From CAYLRU01 sp964386565 (GTDB taxonomy: Bacteria; Desulfobacterota; Desulfobacteria; Desulfobacterales; UBA5616), in assembly GCA_964386565.1 (NCBI GenBank), contig CAYLRU010000007.1, positions 52,595-116,594 on the forward strand: a DNA stretch of 64,000 bases, in the 5' to 3' direction. Made by a program: the position numbers and the translations under genes. The notes below the pieces were generated by a model that did not search any database, was not told the origin of the DNA, and saw only the letters and a list, made by a program, of their open reading frames with translations. Positions 1 to 7,018 of this stretch are shown here, piece after piece. Position 1 is the first letter of the stretch. Each line of letters begins with the position of its first letter.

Positions 1-301
1 ATACCGACCCGATATTTTGAAGCTGATTTGCCTGACCCACAGTATCATCTAACATCTTGTATTTCCGGTAGGCGTTCTCAAAGCTTTCCATGGCGCTGTT
101 GAAATGACCGGTCTGAACATGGATAAGCCCCATATTGTTGTGGATCATGGCCAGTTGTTCGTCATCACCACCGGCTTTAAGAATTTCAAGACAATCCTGG
201 TAGAGTTTAAGGGCATCTTCATATTCCTTGTTGGTTAAATGAGCGTGGGCCTGTTGACTCAGCAAAGTTATCTTATCGTCCCGGCTGTTTTCTTCCATCA
301 T
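1..301 (-). CDS. Tetratricopeptide-repeat protein, 3' end outside window
   Basis: Minus-strand frame that runs off the left edge, so only about the first 100 residues are visible. It starts with ATG at 301 (MMEENSRDD), about 16 bases after a GGAGGAGG stretch. Two TPR-type helical pairs can be read: one around HLTNKEYEDALKLYQ, the second around NNMGLIHVQTGHFNSAME, with the usual small residue and aromatic spacing. No signal peptide, so cytoplasmic. TPR proteins act as protein-binding scaffolds; the partner here is unknown. It lies downstream of the AAA+/VWA genes on the same strand with a gap of 192 bases, so it may be the last gene of that operon. Product family is clear; role is not. Confidence 0.8.
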   Translation of the reverse strand, partial: MMEENSRDDKITLLSQQAHAHLTNKEYEDALKLYQDCLEILKAGGDDEQLAMIHNNMGLIHVQTGHFNSAMESFENAYRKYKMLDDTVGQANQLQNIGSV

Positions 302-424
302 TGTTTTCCCCCATTCCAACCTCCTCCCATAAGGAAGGAAGGCTTTCTTTCAGTGTCTTTATAAACTCCCTAAAGGGATTTACAGGAAAATTCATGCCGA
401 GTTAACGGCACTGACTCAAAGACC

Positions 425-441
425 GGAAAGCTCTTCTTTCC
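425..441. other. Small intergenic hairpin
   Basis: GGAAAG-CTCTT-CTTTCC forms a 6-bp stem with a 5-base loop between the VWA gene and the TPR gene. It is not followed by a T-run on either strand, so it is not a convincing intrinsic terminator. The rest of 302-493 holds no gene. Confidence 0.4.
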
Positions 442-493
442 AACCCATAGAGCGAAATGAAACGGGCGAATAAAATAAAAACATCCCGACCCG

Positions 494-2233
494 TCATTTG
501 ATTGATCCGAGTATCCGCTGCCAGAGCAGATGTTCAAGCCCGTCTGCCAGATGATGAATGCTTTTTAAAAAATAGAGATGGCCACGGGGGAAAAATTCTC
601 TCAAAAAATCCCGGGTCTGGCGATTGCATCCGCACCCCAGCGTAAAAACATCGATCCCGTGCTTTCGGCAATAGTCAAGGGCGATACCCAGGCTTAATCC
701 GCAATTTGCCGCACCGTCGGTAATATGGATGATCATACTGTTCTTGAATTTTTTATCGAGCAGGTTCGCCACAGCCATAATGGCCTGTCCTGACGGTGTC
801 CGGCCCGAAGGCGTTACGGAATAGAGTTTTTTATCATGATACAACCGGGTAAGCGTACAAACCTGCCGTTCCGCACGATAGGCATAGATATCCAGCAGAT
901 TGCCATGGCCCTTTGCAGCAACGGCAAGGGAAACAAAGCTTTTTTCAGCAATTTCCCAGGGCCTTCGCAATCTCTTTTTTCCGGCCGTTGGTTCGTCTTT
1001 GCCGCTCATTGATGCCGATGCATCCGCAATGATGCAGATTTGCCAGAATGCATCCTTTCCCGGACCTTGTCTGTTTTTAAACACTTTACCGTCCAAAGGT
1101 ACACGATACAATCGCAACGGATCCAGCTTTCCTTCACCCAGCCCGTGCCTGATGCGTCTTCTCCGAACCTGCCGGATTAAATGTTCCTGTTTCTTAAATA
1201 TTTTCTTCATCTGCCGAACCTGGACAGCGTCAGGTTGGATATCGGAAAGAACCTCTCCTTTTTCAATTCGCGTCTCCATGGGCCGGGCACCGGGTTCTTC
1301 AACAGCAACAGCCATACCCTGTATGGGGGGATTTTCTTCATCCAGCATGGCGCTGACATCCTCTGCCAGATCCGGACGAAGGCCTTCTGCAGCTTCAGTT
1401 TCACCGGGGTCATCGGGTACGTCTTCCCCGGCACCGTTTTCTTCAAGATCCACCCTTCCCTTGGGACCTGTTTCGTCATAAAGATTGACGGCATCGGGAT
1501 TTAACGTGAATGTTTCCCAATGTGAAATGACGTGCTCAATGTCCTGCCACATTTGCCGGTAAAGGTTTTTTCTCTCTTCCCGCCTGGTGCTGATGGATCG
1601 GCGGTTCGCCACCGACCGGATACGATGTAAATACTTTTCCAATATTGTCAGAATCTCTGCATAGTAGGGATGAGGGCTTTCAGGAACCTCTTTTATGATT
1701 GATTGTTTTTGCCAGACGGCAAAAACACTTTCCGCAGTAGGAGGAAGGGCGGGGTCCCGTTTCTCTTCAGAAAACGCCTGATAAAAATAACGTGATAAAT
1801 AAAGCGCCCATATCCTGTCTTTTGCCAGCTCACTGATAAAAATATTTTCCGAGGCTGTTACGAGATTTTCTAGATATGGCTTTGTGCGGTCATTGATGCC
1901 ATGGGCCGATTTCAGTGTTTTTTCCTTCACCCATTCATGGAATTCCATGGCCAGAAACCCTTCCCGCACCACTTGTCCCACCAGTATATCGTAAACATCG
2001 TGGGATATGGGATAATTGCCTTTCACCCTTTCCGGATCCAGAATGATAAACCGATTCTCATTTTCCGCCATCCCCTTCCAGAATACCGGTTTCACGTTCC
2101 TGCCGAGATGCCCGATGACCTTTCGCATGGCCCTTAAGGCCAGGGCGAGTTCGGCGGCTTCGTTCCGGGATCGGTTGATCCGCCAGTATTTTGAATAAGA
2201 TGCCGATATGTTTGCTTTTGTTTCCATGATCAT
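494..2233 (-). CDS. CobT-like VWA-domain protein
   Basis: A 579-residue soluble protein whose last third is a von Willebrand factor A domain. The metal-ion-dependent adhesion site is complete: DASAS at residues 404-408, Thr479 in RTPSGQA and Asp506 in HITDGAAN. Just before it, the stretch GKLDPLRLYR...VFKNR...DAFWQ resembles the linker that precedes the VWA domain in CobT of aerobic cobaltochelatase. Residues 261-300 are strongly acidic. The start ATG overlaps the stop of the AAA+ gene (ATGA), so the two are translationally coupled. VWA proteins of this kind are the substrate- or target-facing partner of a MoxR/CobS AAA+ ring. Aerobic cobaltochelatase itself is unlikely: no CobN-like subunit is here and the organism looks anaerobic. 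True target unknown. Confidence 0.82.
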   Translation of the reverse strand: MIMETKANISASYSKYWRINRSRNEAAELALALRAMRKVIGHLGRNVKPVFWKGMAENENRFIILDPERVKGNYPISHDVYDILVGQVVREGFLAMEFHEWVKEKTLKSAHGINDRTKPYLENLVTASENIFISELAKDRIWALYLSRYFYQAFSEEKRDPALPPTAESVFAVWQKQSIIKEVPESPHPYYAEILTILEKYLHRIRSVANRRSISTRREERKNLYRQMWQDIEHVISHWETFTLNPDAVNLYDETGPKGRVDLEENGAGEDVPDDPGETEAAEGLRPDLAEDVSAMLDEENPPIQGMAVAVEEPGARPMETRIEKGEVLSDIQPDAVQVRQMKKIFKKQEHLIRQVRRRRIRHGLGEGKLDPLRLYRVPLDGKVFKNRQGPGKDAFWQICIIADASASMSGKDEPTAGKKRLRRPWEIAEKSFVSLAVAAKGHGNLLDIYAYRAERQVCTLTRLYHDKKLYSVTPSGRTPSGQAIMAVANLLDKKFKNSMIIHITDGAANCGLSLGIALDYCRKHGIDVFTLGCGCNRQTRDFLREFFPRGHLYFLKSIHHLADGLEHLLWQRILGSIK

Positions 2234-3228
2234 GCATTGCCAGGCAGGTAGAGAAGGTATTCTCCCCTGTCGGCTTCCGTTTCCCCGGTTTCCACCTGGA
2301 TTGAAAGCAGCAAGGATTCTAAGGTATCCTTGGAAATTTGAAGACTGTAGACCAAGGCTTCCCTCAGGGAAGCCCCCATGGCCACCAGCTCGGCAATCAT
2401 CAGGCTATGACGGATGGAAATACGCATTTCGATCTGGTCATTGTTTCGAATCCGGTTGACCATTTTCAATATCTGGTCGGCTTTGAGCCCATCAATGCCG
2501 GTTTTCCGGATTAATACTTCTTTTTCGACATCATGGGGCAGGTATTCAAGGTGAACCCTGTAAAACCGGTCTTTTAACGCCTCATCCAGGTCATCCGTAC
2601 CACTGAACGTCTCGCCTTCATTCATAGTTGCGAAAAACATCACACCCGGCGCCACACGAATCATGCCCAATTCATCAATCCATATGCTCCGGTCTTCCGA
2701 CAGGACGCTGAACAGCTCATTTAATGCATGGGGACTTTCGGAGCGGTTGATCTCTTCCAAATGGATGACGCATCCAGGCGTCTGGATAGCTTTGGGAAAT
2801 AAAAATTCCTGATAATACGTTTCGCCTGACCTGAGTCGCTGCTGCCCGAACAATTGACCGGCCTCAAGCAGCAGACCCACTTGAAAAGTTGCCATGGGTC
2901 TTTTGTAAATATAGGCAAACTGCCTGACCATGGAAGATTTTCCGCATCCCTGACTTCCCGTTATCAGGATGTTCACCGGATGCTTTTCAGACATGCGGTT
3001 GAATCGTGCGAGATTATCCATGTCCTCTTTAAGGATGAAAAAATTCGGATCGGGATTGGGAATTTTCAACTGGCTGGCCGTATCGATCATAATAGGAGGG
3101 TCCTTTATAGTGGCCACTTTCCATGAAAGCAGGCCTGAAGGGCGGTTGAAAACAAAATCGTTTAATATGTTACCGGAAAAAAGCGGGATATAACTGATGC
3201 GGCGTCGTCTTATTTTACCGGACGCCAT
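2230..3228 (-). CDS. MoxR/CobS-like AAA+ ATPase
   Basis: AAA+ ATPase of the MoxR/CobS clade. With the 332-residue reading, Walker A is GSQGCGKS (91-98), Walker B is CVIHLEE (153-159), sensor 1 is the Asn of FATMNEG (203), and a putative arginine finger lies in EALKDRFYR. The phrase YLPHDVEKEVL after it is CobS-like. Such rings remodel or insert cofactors with a VWA partner, here the next gene, which overlaps by four bases. The annotated N-terminus (first 46 residues, basic RRRR then hydrophobic) does not look like the family and its ATG has no Shine-Dalgarno; a start at 3090 (MIDTASQLKIP), 12 bases after AAAGGA, is a good alternative. Lies 44 bases after the TerB-J gene. Confidence 0.85.
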   Translation of the reverse strand: MASGKIRRRRISYIPLFSGNILNDFVFNRPSGLLSWKVATIKDPPIMIDTASQLKIPNPDPNFFILKEDMDNLARFNRMSEKHPVNILITGSQGCGKSSMVRQFAYIYKRPMATFQVGLLLEAGQLFGQQRLRSGETYYQEFLFPKAIQTPGCVIHLEEINRSESPHALNELFSVLSEDRSIWIDELGMIRVAPGVMFFATMNEGETFSGTDDLDEALKDRFYRVHLEYLPHDVEKEVLIRKTGIDGLKADQILKMVNRIRNNDQIEMRISIRHSLMIAELVAMGASLREALVYSLQISKDTLESLLLSIQVETGETEADRGEYLLYLPGNA

Positions 3229-3272
3229 ACCGGCGCCGGAATTATGATTCAGCTCTTTCAGGACAGCCGGCT

Positions 3273-4028
3273 TTACTTCATGCCTCTTTCCTTTTTTATT
3301 TCTTCATACGCAGCCTGGATTTCCTGGAATTTTTCACTGGCAAACCGGGTGAATTCCTCCGGCAACCCTTTTGATGCGATCTTGTCCGGATGAAAATCAT
3401 TGACCAGCTTTCGATACCGTCTTTTAATCTTCTCATCCGAATCTTTTGCATCACATCCCAAAACCGCATATGATTTATCTGAAACCCCGATATATTTTTG
3501 GCAAACCGCTTTATAGTATTCGTGGCCAAGTTGAAAAATATTCAACGCGGAAAGAATCAGTTTTTCTTCACTCTCATTCATCCTGCCGTCCGCCGTTGAA
3601 ACCCGTACGAGAATATCGATCATCAGTTCCAGGAATTGCGGTTGATTTTTAAATTCGGCATAAAATTGATGGGCAAAATCTTCAAACCGCTGGTTGGATT
3701 CCATGGCGGTGTAGAAAATGTTCCATGTCACGTTCCGGCCGTACGAATCCAGATTCAGATCCCGGGCCATAAATTGTTCCACGGCATTCACTTCTTCTTT
3801 TTTTACCTGGCCGTCGGCATGAACCAGTTTGGCCAGCATGGAAAAGGCAGCCACATAAAAGGTCAGTTGCGTGGATTCCCCATGTGACAGGCGTTGCCGC
3901 GCGATGCCCTCGTCCAGCTCACCGGATTTATCAAATACATGTCCGAATGCAGCCCCTGCAATGGCGCCCAGGGGACCACCGATGGCAAACCCGAGGGTGC
4001 CACCCACAATTTTACCCAGCACACCCAT
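3273..4028 (-). CDS. DjlA-like TerB and J-domain co-chaperone
   Basis: Starts with a glycine-rich segment (GKIVGGTLGFAIGGPLGAIA) like the short membrane-associated region at the N-terminus of DjlA. A TerB-type helical domain follows (about residues 50-165), then a C-terminal J domain with the HPD signature (FHPDK). J proteins stimulate the ATPase of DnaK and hand over clients; TerB domains bind metals and are found in membrane stress complexes. The open frame extends to 4082, but ATG at 4028 matches the family start and has AGAGGA about nine bases upstream; ATG 4034 is the other candidate. It is the first gene of the operon with the AAA+ and VWA genes, which suggests a co-chaperone feeding that machine. 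The pairing is inference. Confidence 0.85.
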   Translation of the reverse strand: MGVLGKIVGGTLGFAIGGPLGAIAGAAFGHVFDKSGELDEGIARQRLSHGESTQLTFYVAAFSMLAKLVHADGQVKKEEVNAVEQFMARDLNLDSYGRNVTWNIFYTAMESNQRFEDFAHQFYAEFKNQPQFLELMIDILVRVSTADGRMNESEEKLILSALNIFQLGHEYYKAVCQKYIGVSDKSYAVLGCDAKDSDEKIKRRYRKLVNDFHPDKIASKGLPEEFTRFASEKFQEIQAAYEEIKKERGMK

Positions 4029-4238
4029 GATCATTATCCTCTGAAACGGTAATTTACTTCTAACCCGCAAACAGGTCGTCAAATAAACCTCATGCCCTTC
4101 AATTATTAAAATATCCTTTTTCTGTCAACCATCTAATCCGTCAAAGACGGGGGCTGGTATGCATGGACGTCCTGTTTCGCCGGTCAGTTTTTTTATTTGG
4201 GATAACAACGATTTTATTGTCCGGCGTCTTCAACCGGG

Positions 4239-5249
4239 TTATATCGGTCCCATGAAAAACCGGTTAATCCCTTCGGTCTGCTCGCGGCCGATGACTGTAT
4301 TGAATCCGTCAAACCATCTTTCCGGTCGGGTCTCGACACCGGCCATGACCGAATCGCCTCTTCCGATAATATTGAAATACCGCTGTTGGGCCATTCGTCC
4401 GGCCAACAGCGTGCCGATCGGATAAAGTGCCATACCATAGCCCATCTCGTGCAATTCACGGGGGCTCTTATAGGGGGTTTTCGGACTGCCTTCAATCATA
4501 TTGGCGACAAGAACAACTTTTAACCCTTTGAATGCTTCCGTCGCTCGCAGGAGTTGCTCTTCGCCTTCCAATGCTTCAATAAATATGAGTTCGGCACCGG
4601 CATCGGCATACAATTGTCCCCTTTTCAGGCCCTCCTCGAAACCAAGCGGCGAGATGGCGTCCGTACGGGCCATAACGAGAAAATCTTTTTGGCTTTGTGC
4701 ATAACTTATTGCCGGTTTCAACCGGAATTCGATCATCTCTTCGGCTGAAATCACCTGTTTCCCCGTTCCCCTGGCTCCTTCCATGTGGCCGCAGGTCTTG
4801 TTGATGGCATATTGATCCTCGATTTGGACATACTGGGCCCCCTGTTTATGCACCTGCCGACAGGTTAATACAACCGAAGCCGGTTCATTTCCGTAACCCG
4901 TATCAATATCCACACCAATGGGAAAAGCCGGTTTGTCCGTATCCAGAGCGGCAAACCATGTCGCCTGCTCAATAATATTCGTCTGCTGGGCGATTTCCGC
5001 CCGTAAAATGTATCCCATATCCGGAAGCCCGTATCCTGCGGCGCAAAGATATCCCGATATAAATGTAATAAATCCGCCGACAAAGTCCGGAACCGCCTGC
5101 TGGGCATAGAGTTCATAAATCGTATGATGTAATTGACGCGCTTCATACCCGTTTGCAACACCGATGCCGACTAATATTCTATCCGCCTTTTCTTTGATCA
5201 TTCGATGAAGATCGAGCCTCTTTGCTTCCCAGGAAATTCCAGCCGTCAT
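4239..5249 (-). CDS. Isocitrate lyase/PEP mutase superfamily enzyme
   Basis: TIM-barrel enzyme of the isocitrate lyase/phosphoenolpyruvate mutase superfamily, 336 residues. Visible hallmarks are the metal-binding strand VDIDTGYG (residues 113-120), QIEDQ (142-146) and the active-site loop KTCGHMEG (151-158) with the catalytic-type Cys153, which is closest to the KKCGH loop of isocitrate lyase and the KRCGH loop of methylisocitrate lyase. It therefore probably cleaves a C-C bond of a 2-hydroxy or 2-methyl tricarboxylate, or a related acid, to give a 2-oxo acid; the exact substrate cannot be told from sequence. Its ATG overlaps the stop of the ACT-domain gene (TAATG) with AAAGGA nine bases upstream, so expression of the two is coupled. 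Confidence 0.8.
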   Translation of the reverse strand: MTAGISWEAKRLDLHRMIKEKADRILVGIGVANGYEARQLHHTIYELYAQQAVPDFVGGFITFISGYLCAAGYGLPDMGYILRAEIAQQTNIIEQATWFAALDTDKPAFPIGVDIDTGYGNEPASVVLTCRQVHKQGAQYVQIEDQYAINKTCGHMEGARGTGKQVISAEEMIEFRLKPAISYAQSQKDFLVMARTDAISPLGFEEGLKRGQLYADAGAELIFIEALEGEEQLLRATEAFKGLKVVLVANMIEGSPKTPYKSPRELHEMGYGMALYPIGTLLAGRMAQQRYFNIIGRGDSVMAGVETRPERWFDGFNTVIGREQTEGINRFFMGPI

Positions 5250-5653
5250 TATGCATATCCTTTCAGGATTTTTTTTGTTTTATCAATCTGCTGAACCTTT
5301 AACACCAGATATGTTTTGTCATTATCGCCATGAACGGATGCATAAATATAGTCGATATTTATGCCATTTTCCGCAAGAATGGCCGCCACATTCCCTGTTG
5401 CACCGGGAACATTTCGAATGGTAACCAGAAAAACATCGGCTTCAATAACCCGAAACCCGGCGTTTTTTAACGCCTGAAGGGTTTTACTGCCTTTTTCCGG
5501 CACGATCCTTAATACCGCTTCTTCCACGGTATCGATAGCACAAATGGCGTACAAGTTGATGGACTGATCTGAAATCAACCGGCAAAGCTCCGCCAGGGCG
5601 CCCACTCGATTCTCCAGAAATACTGAATATTGTTTACATAGTTTGTATTCCAT
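5249..5653 (-). CDS. Tandem ACT-domain protein
   Basis: A 134-residue protein made almost entirely of two ACT-like beta-alpha-beta-beta-alpha-beta units: the first from VFLENRVGALAELCRLI, the second from FLVTIRNVPGATGNVAAI. The opening phrases (NRVGALAEL, NVPGATGNV) are the ligand-contact loops typical of ACT folds that bind amino acids. No catalytic domain is attached, so a regulatory role is likely. It begins with ATG right behind the waaA stop (TGAATG), with AAAAGGAGA as ribosome binding site, and overlaps the start of the isocitrate-lyase-like gene. The pair may form a regulator and enzyme couple, but that is inferred only from the overlap. Confidence 0.82.
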   Translation of the reverse strand: MEYKLCKQYSVFLENRVGALAELCRLISDQSINLYAICAIDTVEEAVLRIVPEKGSKTLQALKNAGFRVIEADVFLVTIRNVPGATGNVAAILAENGINIDYIYASVHGDNDKTYLVLKVQQIDKTKKILKGYA

Positions 5654-6973
5654 TCATTTTTCTCCTTTTCCGCATTCCAGGGTCCTTAACATAACTTCCG
5701 CATGTCTGCGTGCCGCGCCCTGGTTTTCCAGCACCGAGGCTCTGACTCTCTTTCCGGCTTCTTCCCTTTTTTCCGCATTCATCAGGTAGAAAATGGCTCT
5801 TTGCGCCAACTCTTCCCCGTTTCTTACCACAAATGCATCTCCCACGACGGTTTCAATCAGATCCCTGGCCTCCTGGAAATCTTCCATGAAAGGACCGTAA
5901 AATACAGGTTTACCCCACACGGCCGCCTCAAGAATATTTTGACCGCCAAGCGGCACCAGGCTCCCGCCGCAAAAGGCGACGCTCGACACCCCGTATACCG
6001 CGGCCAGTTCACCGATGGTGTCCATGATGATGACCCTTGCGGTTCGTCGCGAATGGGAACCGTCCAGTGCGGATCGCAATTGATGGTCAAATCCCCTTGA
6101 TACCGCCAGTCGGGATACGGATGCCGCCCGTTCTATATGCCTGGGCGCTATAAAAAGCAGGGCTTCCGGAACTTTTTCAATGATCTTTTCATACGCATCA
6201 AAAACGGCTGTTTCCTCATTTTGTCGCGTACTGCCGGCCACGAAGATAATTTCTTCACCTGTCAGGGAATATGTTTTTCGAATGGCATCAAGATTCGTAC
6301 GAAAATGGTTTCGGATAAGGCTATCATATTTTGCATTGCCGATTACGCAGACTCTTTCTTTTGGCGCTCCCATCAACAGGATCCGCCGGGCATCCTGTTC
6401 GTGGATCATACTGAAGGATTCCACGTTCTTCAACACTTCCCGGGTTAAGGGAACGATTTTTTCATATTTTTTAAAGGAACGACCGGAAATCCGTCCGTTT
6501 GCCAAAACCGTTTTAATTCCCATCCGGTTTGCCTCAAAGAACAAATTGGGCCATATTTCCGTTTCAATACAAGCCAGCATATCCGGCCTGATAAATGCCA
6601 GGGCCTTTCTCACCGCAAATACGGAATCAATGGGAGCATAAATTAAGGAGATCGAAGGCGGCAGCCTGTCTTTGGCAATTGCCTGTCCGGTCTCGGTTGT
6701 TGTTGAAACGAACAAAGAAGAACCCGGAGAGATCCGACGGATTTCCTCGGCAATCACCGCAGCAACACTGACTTCCCCGACCGAGGCAGCATGCATCCAT
6801 ATCCTGGGACTTTTTTTTGTACTGTCCGGACTTTTTACATGATAAAACCCCAGCCGCTGGTCTATACTTTCTTTATATCGGCCGGTTAAAAACGAATACA
6901 ATTTTAAGAACGGGAGTCCCAGCAGGAACAAAAATGTCGTCGCCTGACGATAAATATGGTACATAAGGCTCAT
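5654..6973 (-). CDS. waaA: 3-deoxy-D-manno-octulosonic acid transferase
   Basis: Kdo transferase (KdtA/WaaA), 439 residues, near the usual family length. It attaches Kdo from CMP-Kdo to lipid IVA on the cytoplasmic face of the inner membrane, the first step in LPS core assembly. Evidence: one N-terminal hydrophobic anchor (FLFLLGLPFLKLYSFL), the WMHAASVGEV motif, TTTETGQAIAKDRLP, ETEIWPNL, and in the C-terminal GT-B half VAGSTRQNEE, FIAPRH, FCGGSLVPLGGQNILEA. Its presence shows that the organism makes LPS. It is followed directly by the ACT gene and preceded by the LpoA-like lipoprotein gene 45 bases away, all on the minus strand. Only a weak GAGA precedes the ATG. Confidence 0.95.
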   Translation of the reverse strand: MSLMYHIYRQATTFLFLLGLPFLKLYSFLTGRYKESIDQRLGFYHVKSPDSTKKSPRIWMHAASVGEVSVAAVIAEEIRRISPGSSLFVSTTTETGQAIAKDRLPPSISLIYAPIDSVFAVRKALAFIRPDMLACIETEIWPNLFFEANRMGIKTVLANGRISGRSFKKYEKIVPLTREVLKNVESFSMIHEQDARRILLMGAPKERVCVIGNAKYDSLIRNHFRTNLDAIRKTYSLTGEEIIFVAGSTRQNEETAVFDAYEKIIEKVPEALLFIAPRHIERAASVSRLAVSRGFDHQLRSALDGSHSRRTARVIIMDTIGELAAVYGVSSVAFCGGSLVPLGGQNILEAAVWGKPVFYGPFMEDFQEARDLIETVVGDAFVVRNGEELAQRAIFYLMNAEKREEAGKRVRASVLENQGAARRHAEVMLRTLECGKGEK

Positions 6974-7018
6974 GATTTCTCGATTTTATTTCTCAAGCAC
7001 AAAGCCGACTATTGCACG

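Noticed and set aside
900..1481. Long plus-strand frame opposite the first VWA gene
   Set aside because: Low-complexity Ser/Arg/Pro composition typical of the antisense shadow of a GC-rich coding region; no ribosome binding site or family.
494..3228. Aerobic cobaltochelatase (CobS/CobT)
   Set aside because: Similarity is limited to the AAA+/VWA pair and the pre-VWA linker. No CobN or cobalamin genes are in the window, and the host looks anaerobic, so the specific call was not made.
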